Of a DNA stretch of 64,000 bases, positions 52,158 to 64,000 are shown piece after piece. Both the position numbers and the translations under genes were made by a program. Position 1 is the first letter of the stretch, and every line of letters starts with the position of its first letter. Origin of the DNA: Rhineura floridana. Its lineage: Eukaryota; Chordata; Lepidosauria; Squamata; Rhineuridae. Below the pieces are notes generated by a model that saw only the letters and a program-made list of their open reading frames with translations, was not told where the DNA came from and searched no databases. Location: assembly GCF_030035675.1 (NCBI RefSeq), contig NC_084489.1, forward strand, positions 71,391,365-71,455,364. The letters run 5' to 3'.

Positions 52158-53031
52158 TGAACAGCATAGTGAACAACTTCCATTCCCAGTAAGTTCTTCT
52201 GTTTCTTGAAGCCTGTTCTTGGGTTTAGGGTCATGTTTGGGAAAGAGGCAATGCTTCAGAAATTCTTGATGTTGGACTTCCGGGAAGGGTGACTTAGCCT
52301 GTGCCTGCTTTTGAGACGGGCTCCTGCCTCAAAAGAAGCTTATTCAGATATATCAGTCAGTTTTTTCTTTTTTTTTTGACTGATTAAACTTCTCCCGGGT
52401 AGGGAGAAACGAAGAGATTAACCTCAAAGCCTATTTTTGTTGGGACGACCAGATCTCATTAATTTATGGGACGAGGTCCAGCCGACGAAGGTGGGACGGA
52501 TTTTTAACAGCAAGCTCTATCTGATAAAGCGAACGTTCACCTTATCTTCTAAGAGAGAACGCACTAACAGGCAAGCACCCTTCTTTCTATATTTTTCTTT
52601 TACTTGACTTAAATTGTTGCTGTTTAAAAGAGATTTGCCAGATTGATCAGTTTTTGACATCTCACTGGGGAGCCATAACTTCTCTCTGCTACGCACTAAT
52701 TAATGGCTTATCTCTGTTTTTGTTGCAAAAAGCTGTCCTGGATTTGCATTCTAAAGATATACACAGAAGAGGGATTTCTATTCCAGATTTTTATTTTGAA
52801 AAATATTATACTGTTTTGAGACTACTCTCTTTTTGGTCTATTTTATTTTGACGAATCTGTTTCTTGACGATTGCCATTAATTGTTTCGATCCTGGGAACT
52901 GCATTTTGTTTACTTAACTATTGGAGAGATAAGGCTGTCTGCTCTGTTTATACTGTGATGTCACCAAGTTTGGAGTATTAACCCAATTGTTGCTGAAATA
53001 AGAAGTGGTTTTCCTATATTTTTCTTTTAAA

Positions 53032-53682
53032 ATGGCAATTAAGAAAGTGGCTGAAAATCTGGAAATAACTATGTTTCAGAAAATAATGGATGAGATTGAG
53101 ATAATGAAAATTGAATTGAGTAAAATGAAGCAGGAGATTAAAGATATAAGGGTCCCTGTGAGAGAGGTGACCCTGGAAGGGGTCCCTGTGAGAGAGGAGA
53201 TCCCGGAGATTGGAACAGGGGTCCCTGTGAGAGAGGTGACCCTGGAGACTGGAATAGGGGTCCCTGTGAGAGAGGAGATCCCGGAGATTGGAACCAACAT
53301 GGAACAGGAACAAGATTTGGAGTCTATGGACTTTAGAAATAAAATCTATTGTTTGGAACTCAATGTTATCTCTGAAGAAATGAATGAAGATTCTAGAGAT
53401 AAAGTTATCAATGGCATGGATAATCTTCTGGACTGGAATGATGTGATGGAGCCCAATATAGAGAAAATCTATGGAATTAACTGCAGCCATGTGACAATGG
53501 AAAAACTTTTAAGAGATGACCCAGTGTATTTTGAAAAAAAGAACAGAGATATGATTTTACAGCAGTATTTCAGCAACCTATTCAGAATGGATGGCAAGAA
53601 AATATTTGGGATAGAGGTAATCCCCATCAGACTCTTACTATATGACTATGGCTTTGACAGCAAGATTATTATGGAATACTGA
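53032..53682 (+). CDS. L1 ORF1p-like protein, 216 aa, with internal VPVRE repeats
   Basis: L1 ORF1p is the RNA-binding chaperone that coats L1 RNA. The start chosen is the ATG of MAIKKVAENLEITMFQ at 53032; an ORF extends nine codons upstream. Residues 1-40 look like a short coiled coil (KIMDEIEIMKIELSKMKQEI). Residues about 41-89 are four tandem units beginning VPVRE, alternating VPVREVTLE and VPVREEIPEIGTG forms. From about residue 103, DFRNKIYCLELNVISEEMNE, NLLDWNDVMEPNIEKIYGIN and NRDMILQQYFSNLFRMDGKK match the RRM region of squamate L1 ORF1p as I remember it. The C-terminal domain usual in ORF1p seems cut short (ends DSKIIMEY). Whether it still binds RNA is unknown. Confidence 0.8.
   Translation: MAIKKVAENLEITMFQKIMDEIEIMKIELSKMKQEIKDIRVPVREVTLEGVPVREEIPEIGTGVPVREVTLETGIGVPVREEIPEIGTNMEQEQDLESMDFRNKIYCLELNVISEEMNEDSRDKVINGMDNLLDWNDVMEPNIEKIYGINCSHVTMEKLLRDDPVYFEKKNRDMILQQYFSNLFRMDGKKIFGIEVIPIRLLLYDYGFDSKIIMEY
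53150..53299 (+). repeat. Coding minisatellite in ORF1, about 39-bp units in A-B-A-B order
   Basis: Four units start GGTCCCTGTGAGAGAGG. Units 1 and 3 continue TGACCCTGGA, units 2 and 4 continue AGATCCCGGAGATTGGAAC. Unit 1 is three codons shorter. The period is a multiple of three, so the frame is kept. Confidence 0.95.
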
Positions 53683-54284
53683 TAATGGAAGATTGGATAT
53701 TGAAATTACTGGACTTAACAAGACTACTGAAGATGGAAGATGGAAAATGGAACTAATAGAGATAATAGAACAATGGCTACTGAAATTATTGAACCTAACA
53801 GATTCTGATGTGATGGATTAATTGAAATGTTTATTTTGACTATGGTTATGACAATAAGATTATCATAATTAGTAATGAGATGGATTAATCGATATGCTTA
53901 TCTGGAAAAAAAAATTGATAGATATATTTCTTAAAGAATTGAAACCTCTCTTTGACTTTTTGTGGAAAGAATAAAGTAATGTTTATGAGATTTGATGATT
54001 AAGTAAGATAACTACTGGAGGAAAGTGATTTTATAATATGACTTAAGAGACAGGATTGTTATATATTATAGACTTATAACTGATTTGATCTTTGACAAAT
54101 GGGAAGTCAATATTTTACTCTTTATTTTTTATTTTTGTTTTTTTTTTCTTTTTTTCTTTTTGTTTAACTATTTTTGATTTTGTTTTTTGTCTTTGAATGT
54201 TTTATGATTTTGTCTTGTATGTTTTATGAAAATCTGAATAAAAATTATTGAAAAAAAAAAAAAAAAGAAATTCTTGATGTTGGA

Positions 54285-55364
54285 GATATAGCTCTTCCAG
54301 GTTAATTATCAGTAAATGATGTTAGCTTTAGATTCCAACACAAGCATTTCCCATCCCAGTTCTCAGCTCAAACTTTCATCAGACTGCCTGACATATTAGT
54401 AGGAGTAGCCTATGGCTGACCACTCCTTGCAGATGCCTGGCATTTTCTCTACTTGCCAACTTTCTTAGAGACTCGGGTACCAGGATGAACCATTTATACC
54501 TGCCCAGGTTTTTAATCACACTTTTGATTTCAGTCCAAACTGTGAAGCATGCTTTACAGGCCTGTATTATATAATAGTGTTGATCATGGAGCACTTCAGG
54601 CTACACTTCCATTGCTTATATAGCAGCTCCACAGTCAGATCTATTACCTTTCCCAGTTTTGAGTGGAAGAAAACAAAAACTGTTTAAGTTATCTCTCCCC
54701 CACCTCCAACATATACTAGATTATCCTACACTTGCCTTTGTTTCAGGACTGTTTCATTTTTCTTGGAGTTTCCTATGCTACTTGGTTGACAATCACAGTT
54801 GTCAGCTGAGCTAGTCACGTCAAAGCAAAACACTGTCCAGCACAACTCAGGTTCTTTGCAAGGCACTGTGCAAAGCAGTATGCTGGTTAGCATACCAGCC
54901 CGCATGGTCAATGGTCAGTGATAATGGGAAATGTAGTCTAAGAATATCTGAGGATCCAAAGGAAGGCTGCCATTGTCCCTTAAGTGAAAGCATAGTGAAT
55001 CTGTTGTGGTTGTAGACTTTTCCTGACTCCATCATGAGAAGATTTATTTAATTTTGTTCTCCACCTCCAATAATGGAAGGATATATTTACCTCTCAGCCA
55101 CTGTTAACACCAATGTTTTATTTATTAACTAGCAGCCTCATACCTGGAATTGCTCAGCAATTCTAAGAAACAACAAAAACAATAGAGGGCAGTTCTGACA
55201 GCTTCAGTCCACCATCTTGATTCAAAATTATGTCCAACTGCAGAGACAAAAACTGGCTCCTTGATCTCAGGAACCATGCTGCAACATTTTATTACAATAT
55301 TTTAAGGGATGTTCAAAAGCATAGTGAACAAACATATTTCCAAACTATATAGTAGATGTGTTTA
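54285..55364. other. No recognised feature
   Basis: About 1.1 kb, unique-looking, no convincing frame. Confidence 0.4.
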
Positions 55365-56020
55365 TTTGCTTGCTATATTTTTAGACCACCCTTCATCTGT
55401 CAGGATCTCCAGGCACTTTACAATATGTATATTAAAACTACAACGAAACAGCTGTTTTTCTGCAGCAAATTTCATCTGGTCTCATCAAACAACTCCAACT
55501 CAATTTTTTCCCCAAAAGCCCAGCTGAAAATGTAAGTCTTAAGGAAATGATAGTTAGCCACTAACAAAAGTGCTGGCATGTACCTCCAAGAGGAGGGATT
55601 TCCATAGCGTGGTATCTCTACAAAGAAAGCTCTATGTTGTGGTACCACACAATAGGTTGTACCCATTCCTGGGATAACATAAAGTGCCCCCCTAACAGAT
55701 CTTAGGGCCTGGGCAGGCCAGTATAGGGAGATGAGCTCCTTCAAGTGTTTGGGTCCCATGTTATGTAGGGCTTTATAGGTTAACATAAATACCTTGAATT
55801 GGACCCAGTAGCATATAGACAATCAGTGCAGCTCCTGCAAAATTGGTGTTATATGGGTACAATTGGATACATCACCCCAGCGACTGCATTCTGCTCTAGT
55901 TGCAACTTTTGGACCATCCAAAAGTTGCCCCATGTAGAGTGCATGTATGACTAGATAACGCTGGTTTGGGCTTCTAGGTAAACTAAAAGAACCCTGTTCA
56001 TTTTTTGAACATAGCAGCAA
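55365..56020 (-). mobile_element. L2 LINE 3' end, old
   Basis: The minus strand reads RYLVIHALYMGQLLDGPKVA, HITPILQELH, then in the same frame after one TGA at 55823-55825 (Trp in the family), VQFKVFMLTYKALHNMGPKH and RAFFVEIPRYGNPSSW. The 3' UTR side (55365-55470) has GGCACTTTACAATATGTATA. The two halves lie in one frame, so this nonsense change plus truncation are the evident damage. Confidence 0.75.
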
Positions 56021-57439
56021 TTAGAGAAGTAATGAAACTCTACACATTTGAGGTCCCATCATGGCACAGTTGTTGTCATTGTTGAAATGACCAGGATGGA
56101 GTCCCCTCTGTAGTCTTCAGCACAGCTTTTCAGTGACAGTGTTGCATCTGACTGGCCGTCTTCCTCCTGGACATCTTTCCCAATAGTTGCTCTCGTTCAG
56201 CAGATACATGCTGGTTTGCTATTCAAGGATTCACCATGGCGACAGAGCTAGGAGCAGACCTTGTTCCAGTGACAGACAATTTTTTAAAAAAGAGAGTCAA
56301 GGAAAGAATGAACAAGAGGGGAGTCTTGGTCAGAAGGATGCTGGGATCATACCTAGTAGTCTATTTACAATGTGTTGCCTGAAACCTCCGTCTATTTGCA
56401 GAACTGTTCATGACTAGTGGGACCTTGGGTTAATGTCTCCTCAAAAGGCCCTGTGGCAATTCGCTGAAGAGAAATGATGGGGGGGGGAGAGTATTCACCA
56501 GTTATCATGTCAATCATTGTAAGACAAAAGTTTCCTAATGTTATGAGTCGACACATCTTATTCTGTTGTAAATGTGCTACTGGATTTTTCCATTATACTA
56601 GCAACTTGGAAAATGTAGGTGTGTCCCCTCTCTTTTTTAAAATGATGAAGCATTTTCAAGTCTAGAAGTAAAACAAATACAAGAATGAAAGGCCCAAGGA
56701 AGACGTATTAATATGGATCAGGCAATGAAAGTGGATCCTGTGAGCCCTTATTGGTTGCAAAGAGACTTCTACTTCAAGACTGGCAGAGTTAACACCCACC
56801 ATCCGTTACTGCCTTTTCTACAACTGAACATATAGTGACTGAAGGAGACGGTGGCTGTGAGCGCACTAATTGGCTATGGCAAAGCAGTTCCATTGACCAC
56901 ACTGGAGAGGCAATGGGTGGATCTGCTGATCAGTTGTGAAATATGTTTGAAGTGGAAATTTTAAAAAATGCACTGGAGTTGATATAACCGGGTTTTAGAG
57001 TTAAAAGGGGTGGGGTTTGAAGAGTGCATGCCCCTGTTTTCAGAAAAGAGAGGTGGAGAATGTATCTCTACCCTGTTCCTGGCAACCTAGAGATCACTGG
57101 ATGAAATAATTTTTTAAAACTGTAACTGATTTAGAATATTTTTAACTGTTTTTAGAATATTTTTTTGTTGATGTAAAATAGTTTGGTTGCTCCTGGGCTC
57201 CTAATAATAATAACAATAACAACAACAACAGCAACAACAACAATCTCATTTGGATCTATTTAGATATATTGACTGCTTATATCTATCTATCTATCATCTA
57301 TGTCTAAGGCTTGATGGATTTTCCTTATTCTTAATGTGTGCTGATGTTCCTTTTTTCTTTTTGTTATATGAAAAGGATGTGTTTATATTTTCATTCAGCC
57401 TCTAGTCTGAACAAACACAATAGTCTGGTATGTTTGATC
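56021..57439. other. Mostly unassigned; short AAC and ATCT repeats
   Basis: AAT/AAC trinucleotides at about 57201-57243 and ATCT at about 57279-57298. Otherwise nothing recognised. Confidence 0.4.
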
Positions 57440-58080
57440 ATATCTGGAATACATTTATTTATCTTAATAATTTATATACTGCTTAATGCCACAGTTTCTA
57501 AGTGGTTTACAATCAAGGCACAAAATGGATACACTAGAGATGCAGCATAAAATCGGTTAAAATTAACCATAAAATTAGAAAACACTTAAAATGCTTACTG
57601 ATTTTTTTAAAGAAATATTCAGCAAGAGCTGGAGGTTCAGCATATGGACATTTTACATACGGGATTAATTTTTCATTTACTTGTTGATGTTTTTACTGTG
57701 AAATCACTTTGAGATGTTTTATGGGAAGCAATTCATAAATGGAATAAAATACATTAAAAAAACAAAGCTCCTATCTGATCTCAGCCAGGAGGGAGTTCTA
57801 CAGAATTGGACCCACAAATACTGAACACAGGGCTCCTGGTGAAGCTGTACATCTGAGCCATGAGGGATCAGTACAATGACACACACACCCCGAAGACCTC
57901 CATGATTGGACAGGTATATTAGGTAGGCTGTTTTTAAGGTATCTTGGATGCATTGCAATATTGCTTATTGAGGTCCCTTCATTTGAGAGTGGGACGAAGG
58001 ATTGTATTTTGATCTTCCTAACATCAGTGCTCTGAACAGAATGAAATATTTTATGGGAACAAATTTCCTGCAGAGCCACC
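57440..58080. mobile_element. Faint LINE remnants (L2/L3-like), two orientations
   Basis: ACTGCTTAATGCCACAGTTT with AAGTGGTTTACAATCAAGGC (57478-57518) looks like an antisense 3' end. AAATCACTTTGAGATGTTTT with AATTCATAAATGGAATAAAA (57701-57750) looks like a sense tail. CCAGGAGGGAGTTCTACAGA (57784-57803) onward looks antisense C-terminal. None is strong alone. Confidence 0.35.
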
Positions 58081-58671
58081 AGTTTCTCTGCTCATTGGAT
58101 TTTTAGAATGGCTAAGGTTGCCAGCTTTGACTGTAAGAGCAGTTGACTGGAGATATCTTTCCACAGCTGAAGATAAGTGTTATCACCTGCTAATTGCAGC
58201 AGCTGAAGTTATTGTTAAAGGCCCAGCAGCAGTGGCTAGTTGAAAAGTTGGCTGCTCTATGGATGGCAGACGAAGCCTATCTAAGAACCACATTCGCTCT
58301 AAAAGAGAATCTGAATACACACTTAAAGTAAATTTCCTGCCTTGTGTGGTTTTCAGACTGACCCTCAGCTCCCTCATCACCAAGGCTTTGCTGTGTTAAT
58401 ATTTATACAGGGAGGTGTTACAATAGCAACCATTGATAATTAGGTACATAGTGAATAAGGTCTCTGGGCAGCCTTTGTCAAATTTGGGAGGAGTGAAATC
58501 TTATTATCATTGGTGATCACTCATGGCCGAGTAAGATTGACAATACTAGTAAATAGTACAACTTATATTCTGTAACAACCAATAATGTTCCTGGTTTCTG
58601 GGGCATATCCTGTCACCCCACCCCCACACACAATCTGAGGGCTGGTTCATACAGTACATGCATGCCTACCT
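58081..58671. other. No recognised feature
   Basis: Unique-looking sequence. Confidence 0.4.
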
Positions 58672-58710
58672 TTTGAGGAACATAGGAAGTTGCCTTATAC
58701 TGATAGCCTT
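58672..58710 (-). mobile_element. tRNA-derived SINE tail fragment
   Basis: GAGGAACATAGGAAGTTGCC and TTATACTGATAGCC are the reversed SINE tail. The rest is absent. Confidence 0.6.
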
Positions 58711-59439
58711 CATGATAGCCTTATTCACTATGGATAGTTTTCAAAGAAAACCCTTCATATGCTTGCTTGAGAGTCATCTGAGCATGGGGGTGGAGTGGGG
58801 GGCTTCAAGCATTGAAACAAACATGTATGGGCTGGGGCTGGGGTCAGCTATTACCATGCTTACTCAAGGGTATTGACCAAAAATGGCTCAGGTGTTGAGT
58901 AATTGAATTACTTGAGCGGAAGTGATGTCTGTGGCTGCCTGAGTTGGGTTTGTGTGTGTGTGTGCAAATGAAGGGGGGAACCACTTATCAATATTCTGTA
59001 CCAATCTGTGACATGGCTTGCTCTGGGCTGAAGTGCTGGCCACTGTTTCATTCAAAACAGAAATCCGATAATTGGATCATATTAGGATGCAATAGGCTGA
59101 AGGGCATCTGCGTGTGACAATGAGTTTAATGATCTTGCAGCTGTCACTAGCAACACAGCCAACTCCCCACCCCCTCTTCCAAAACACACATATTTGCAAG
59201 TAAGCCCCACTGAAGTGAGTGAGGCTTAACTTCTGAGTTAAAGTGGTTAGGACAGGGCAGCTAAAGCAGTAACAAATTAACTAATTAGAGATGGTTAGGG
59301 AGGTGTTGAACCTATTGCAAGTATGACCTGTGTGTGTCAGCATATATTTCTTTGAGGAATTCCATTTAGAGTGCAGTGCTTCATCTTAGTTTTGTTATCA
59401 CCCATCTCTTTCATCTTCTCAGCCAAAAAACCCTCAGAG
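58711..59439. other. No recognised feature
   Basis: A short GT run at about 58951-58965 and a possible ACTTCTGAGTTAAAGTGG-type repeat near 59205-59250. Confidence 0.35.
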
Positions 59440-59940
59440 GGTCTGTTTGGCTACTTTTCTGAGGCTGAGTCTTGGCAAGGGTTAACTTGTTATGAACGAT
59501 CTTCCCCTCCTAACCTCCTCACTGCCTCCTAACCTAGAGCAAAAGAACAAGAGGAAAATATGGATTATCATAAGGTTAAGCTTTTCCCAGAAGATAAATG
59601 AATTGACAAAGTCTGCAAATAAATTCAGAGCATTCTGGTGCACAGTAGATCTGACCGGGCTAATGATAAATGGAAATTTGCTTTTACCTTCTGACATAAT
59701 TAAAATATCCAGTGCATTTGAGTGTTGTGTCAGTAGCACTACATATTTTCATTTCAAACATCAAGCTAGCTTCTCCCTGCTAATTTTTCTTGCTTCTCCA
59801 GGAACGGTATGTATCTTCTGGAAAGCACTTAAAGGAAAGTTTAATAGAGGCCTGGCATTTATTTTCAGATCATTGTGTATATCTGTTTTTACCCCTTTGG
59901 ACAGCTTTATCTTCCCCCTGAAGATAGAGTATAGGGACTG
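59440..59940. other. Candidate conserved non-coding element
   Basis: Repeat-free block covered by long chance frames on both strands (149 codons plus, 85 minus) with no protein motifs. Contains AGATAAATGAATTGACAAAG, CTGACCGGGCTAATGATAAA and TGACATAATTAAAATATCC, with several TAAT/ATTA cores. Open frames on both strands over the same DNA argue against coding. Confidence 0.3.
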
Positions 59941-62900
59941 AGACAGGCAAAGAGTGTGTGAGGAACAGAGGCAGAGCGGGTGGGGAGAGATTACATTTCA
60001 TAAATATATAAGACCAGCTATGTTTTCTCAACAGATACAGCTTTGCAGAGAACGGTTGCAGCTGCAGTGACTCTAAAGGCATTTGAATGTTGTGATCAAA
60101 GATTTTAACTATTCAAGTGCACCTTGGTGAAAACCTAGTCTAATTATATAGAACTAGCATATTGCAAATTCATGTCCTGTCAATGAAAGCCCTGTACAGG
60201 CATTCTTAATTCATGTGAAGTATACACATATCGGGTGTGTGCAGACAAGCACACTCACTCTGCATCATCACCATTCTGGTCACCTCCAACTATCTGAAGT
60301 GGGGAGGCTCCTTTGCTCACAGAACTCCCCTGTGTAGAGCTTCCCTGCACATTTTAGAACCCTGATTTTTCCAGGATGCTAAAATGCACAGGGAGCCTCC
60401 ATGAGTAGAAGAGGCTCCATGTTTCACATGGCCACCTTCTATGAGTTGGAAGTTGACTACAATAGTGACAAGGGATGGAGCTGGGATAATTGTCCCTGCA
60501 CACATATCATGTGTTTACCTCACAGAAATGAAGGGAATCACTGTTCATGTGCTTTGAAAATTTGACATCAGTGGAAGATCTGAGAGGAGGGAAAGTTGGA
60601 ATAGGATACAATACTTTCCTACACTTTTCCATTCTGGATGCAAATATTTCACTCACAGCCTACACAAATGAGAACAGCAGTCCTTAAGCCAGAAGATAAA
60701 CCCCGTTGCATATCACTCCTGGCATGCTTGCGGCTGATTCCATTGTCAAACCTATGCTGGTCTGGGTATGTACATAGACTTCAAGTTCCTCCTGTGTTTT
60801 GCAGATTAGTCTCATTACTTCGGAATGCCCATTACACACATTATTTCTAAACATGCCAAGAAATCGTATCACAGGTGTGGAAGAAACCCATTTCAAACCC
60901 TGATCTCAAGTCCTAGGAACACTGTTTAGCATTAACCAGTGTTAGCACCAGCACATATTTACCTAAGTGCTGGCAGACGGATGGGACAGAGGTGGTGACA
61001 GAGTCCAGAGAGTGTCCAATGCTGGTGATTACCATATCTCAACCAACTAATCTCTCACTACACCTTTAGAATATGATCTTGTACACACTAACCCACTTGT
61101 AGCAGTTCAATGTAGTTTTTCTCAATCTGGAATTGTTCATGCTCATCCTCAACATGCTGCTTTCAATCTAGATTGATTCTACATCCTGCTGCTCACAAGG
61201 GTGAGTGTAGTTACTTGATACACATTGGAAATCCTCCCCTTGATTATGTTATCCACATCTTTTTCTCCCTGCATTTGCCCCAGGTGAATCAAGGAGGAAG
61301 TGGTGGTTATGATCTTTGTATGCTCCCACCCACAATGTCATTGGGCAGGTGTGGATACATCCCCCATTGCTGGGACTGCCTACATCTGTTTTCAATTGGA
61401 CATACCATGGGGTAATGCAGAATCAATCTGCAGTGAGCTTTTGTTTTTGGAATGAAACCAGTTTCTCATGCAGCGCTTTTCAGGGGCAACAAATATGGAA
61501 TAGATCTAAATTGTGTGTGGACTACATAGAAAAAAAAGTTCTCAGTCTCCATTGATTCTAGAATAAATATCGTGCACAGTCTATATTTGACCCAATGAAG
61601 ATATATGAGGATATATAGAAGCATTGTTTAGGTATTGCTTGCTGTCCAGGTTAGACTAGAAATATATCATAGTGAGCTTCCATGGGACCCAACTTTGCAC
61701 TTTTCTGAATTTGGTTTGATTCTTTCCCCCCTCTAATTGAGAGTTAACATTTAGCTTGCAAAAGCCAGCACAAGGAAATGACCTTCCTAATCATGTTTGC
61801 TAGCTCGGCTTTTCCAGCCATCATGTTGTTATTTCAAAATGCTTTTCTATTGACATTACAATCAGCAAAGTGGCATACAAAAGGAGGAATTGTCTGGGGA
61901 TATTGAGATTGTCATATCACATCACCATGAAGGCTCTTCTTAGACTCTGCAGCTGCATCCCTAAACAAAAGCAAACCAAATATTTGGATGCAGAGGGGGG
62001 GAAATGGGATGGAAAATAATATGGGAACAGTTGTAATGCACTTGTGTAAACCAGTGGCTTGTCCTCCTCTGGGTACTCTCTGAGGCTTCAGTCAGCCTGT
62101 ACACATACACTACACACCACACACACATGTATGTGTATGTATAGGTATATATGCAGAAAGTTGAGGGGAGATGCAAAAGTGCATCCCATAATGATTCAGG
62201 ACAGAAATAAAGCCTTAAGAAAAGAGACTGAAAGGATGCAATTTTTTTTCCTTAGGAAGCAGGCAGATCAGAGAACACATGATTACAGCAAATTTCATCA
62301 TGACTGGTGTGTAGAGATGTTGACATTTACTATTTCTCTCTCTTTATTATTATTTTTCAGCACAAGGGCAAAGGGACCAGGCACAACACTGAAAAAGCTG
62401 TAAATTCAGAATTGTTACAGATCCATGGTCTAACCTTTGATGGTCCTCATTCATTTCAATGGATGGATTTAATCTGCAGCAAACACAAGGAATGGCATCC
62501 ACCTATCTCCTTCCACTGAAGAAGTTTCTCATTCCATATGGGGAATTTCATGTACTCATGGCATCCTACATGTGGAGCAGATTACAGTGTTAGGGCAACA
62601 GTGTGGAACACAACCAAATTCTACAAAGATAAGTCTATTTCATCATATTTATTTATCACATGTATGCCTCACTCTTCCCCTGAGAAAGTCAGACTTGCAT
62701 GTAGTTCCCAGGCAATCTCTCACCCAAACAGCTTACATAGCCAACAAAGCCAAGTGCCTTCAGACTTGTGTTGCACTACAGTTTTGTGACCTTTGGTTGT
62801 CTGTACAAAACGTGGAGTTTTGAAGAGTGCAATAAAGGCTCACAACCCCACTTCAGTTCTTCAGTGCATTTTCTCACCCCTGTTTGCCGTTCTGCCACTG

Positions 62901-63010
62901 CTTTGGTACCATGATGGTTGTACCTGAAAGGGCTTTTTCATGATGTGATCTCAGCCAATCAGGGGCTGCATAATGGACACATAGGGACACATAGGACACA
63001 TGTTGGTCTT
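59941..63010. other. Long unassigned stretch, the quietest part of the window
   Basis: About 3 kb, nearly free of recognisable repeats apart from a small TG/TA run at 62100-62145. The block at 61730-61900 (TTAACATTTAGCTTGCAAAA, CCTAATCATGTTTGCTAGCT) is a further candidate conserved segment. No protein-like frame. Confidence 0.4.
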
Positions 63011-63122
63011 ACTCAGTGCTAGTCCTACTCAGAGTAGACTCTTTGAAGTTAATAAACATGACTAACTTAATTTCATTCATTTCAATGGGTCTTCTCTGAG
63101 CAGGACTTAGTTGAATACAACT
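63011..63122. mobile_element. Small palindromic repeat, family P
   Basis: Left CAGTGCTAGTCCTACTCAGA and GTAGACTCTTTGAAG; right TTCAATGGGTCTTCTCTGAG and CAGGACTTAGTTGAATAC. Confidence 0.8.
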
Positions 63123-64000
63123 CATATTGTCAATCAGAGTTGACAAGCTGATCAGTGGTATTTACATTTCAATTTATGATTTATTTGTTTATCTAAACAA
63201 ACACACTAAAATTCATATTTAAGTATGTTACTTACATTGTTGTGAGGTGGTTCAAGGACTGCTTTTAAAGATGTCATGTCTTTAAAAATGTGAAATAGCC
63301 ATTCCAAGTGGCTCCCCAAGCCCAGATGCCACCATGAATATGTTAAAAATGGGGTTGCAAATACCCCCAGGAGTGACAGGATGTGATGGCACACTTTCTA
63401 ACTACTTGGAGCAGCTATTTATGAAGGTACCCTTCAACCCACCTCATAAATGAAAGCAGTTAAATAAACCATAGTAAAAATTTGGGAAGTGCGAAATCCA
63501 GAGAATAGCTCTGTTCCAGTACACATGCTAGTTCCAGCGGTGTAGACTGGGTTGGTCTACATAGAATTGCAGACAAATTCCTCAAGCACCTCTAATGGTG
63601 ACTCCCCCATGTCTTTTTCAGCCCCTTTGCTGTGCATGGATGCCCAGATAATATCTGGATGTAAAAACCTATGTGATGACGCTCATAAACCACCAACATT
63701 AAAACAAATTCTGAAAATTCCCTATGAATGTGTTCACAACTTTTTGAGTTGACCTCTCCCAAAGTCACCAAATATGGGGAGCACATTCCCAGGGGAGTAA
63801 AAAAGTTCATGGAACTTTTTCCCTTTCTTCCAGTCCAGCACTACTTCAGATCATTCTCTGGGCCTTTATTTGGTATAGATGGGGCACTGTCCATGGTCTT
63901 CTGTTTCCTTGCAGAATGAAAGTTTCTGTTTATCAGTCAGGGGCCCTTCTACATTGGTTTACTCAGAAAAGTTCTATGTGTCATTGTCTGGTTTTACATT
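63123..64000. other. No recognised feature
   Basis: Unique-looking sequence to the window edge. Confidence 0.4.

Larger units (their letters stand above)
52277..54265 (+). mobile_element. Full-length ORF1-only L1-derived element (HAL1-like)
   Basis: The perfect 19-bp target duplication AGAAATTCTTGATGTTGGA at 52258-52276 and 54266-54284 fixes both ends. Between them lie a 755-bp 5' UTR starting CTTCCGGGAAGGGTGACTTA, one open frame resembling L1 ORF1 (53032-53682), a 3' UTR with T-rich runs, an AATAAA signal (near 54237) and a poly(A) of about 15. There is no ORF2, so this is a non-autonomous half-L1 that must use L1 enzymes in trans. Long perfect duplications, poly(A) and an open ORF1 mark a young insertion. 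It interrupts otherwise unassigned sequence. Confidence 0.92.

Noticed and set aside
52654-52851. 65-codon frame upstream of the L1-type ORF1
   Set aside because: It lies in the 5' UTR of the L1-derived element, and I recognise no conserved upstream ORF there.

Overview
This is a non-coding, repeat-rich piece of a vertebrate nuclear genome, most likely a squamate reptile and probably a lizard. The basis is the mix of interspersed repeats: CR1 LINEs with a TTCTTATG-type 3' tail, several L2 subfamilies, a BovB-like RTE LINE, an L1-derived element, tRNA-derived SINEs, 5S-rRNA-derived SINEs, Sauria-SINE/BovB 3' tails, and many hAT and Tigger-like MITEs. I recognise no host protein-coding exon, tRNA gene or rRNA gene. 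The open frames that read as real protein all belong to LINEs.

Layout. 1-10 kb: a CR1 3' half; a three-level nest at 4.3-5.3 kb (RTE LINE inside a 5S-SINE inside a palindromic MITE); a hAT MITE with exact 8-bp target duplications; and a hAT inside a hAT at 9.5-10.1 kb. 10-26 kb: a three-copy unnamed repeat at 12.0-16.5 kb, L2 3' ends (two of them in nested arrangements), several hAT copies, and a Tigger-like MITE. 26-36 kb: a degraded tandem duplication at 28.3-29.9 kb carrying tRNA-SINEs and a well-preserved 5S-SINE, then the best L2 copy, with an open reverse transcriptase frame, at 32.4-33.9 kb. 36-48 kb: a polypurine block with an internal duplication, two solo LTR fossils, and a second CR1 about 97% like the first. 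48-55 kb: a 332-bp hairpin MITE, a second Tigger-like MITE, and a full-length ORF1-only L1-derived element with a 19-bp target duplication and poly(A). 55-64 kb: an old L2 fragment, faint LINE remnants and mostly unique AT-rich sequence.

The 'genes working together' here are retrotransposition partners. The 5S-SINE copies end in the same 3' sequence as the RTE LINE, so the LINE's enzyme probably moved the SINE. The tRNA-SINEs, the short MITEs and the ORF1-only L1 element likewise depend on enzymes encoded elsewhere. Several stretches free of recognisable repeats look like candidate conserved non-coding elements, but that cannot be tested from one sequence. All repeat names come from recognition by eye, and element ends are exact only where a target duplication is stated.
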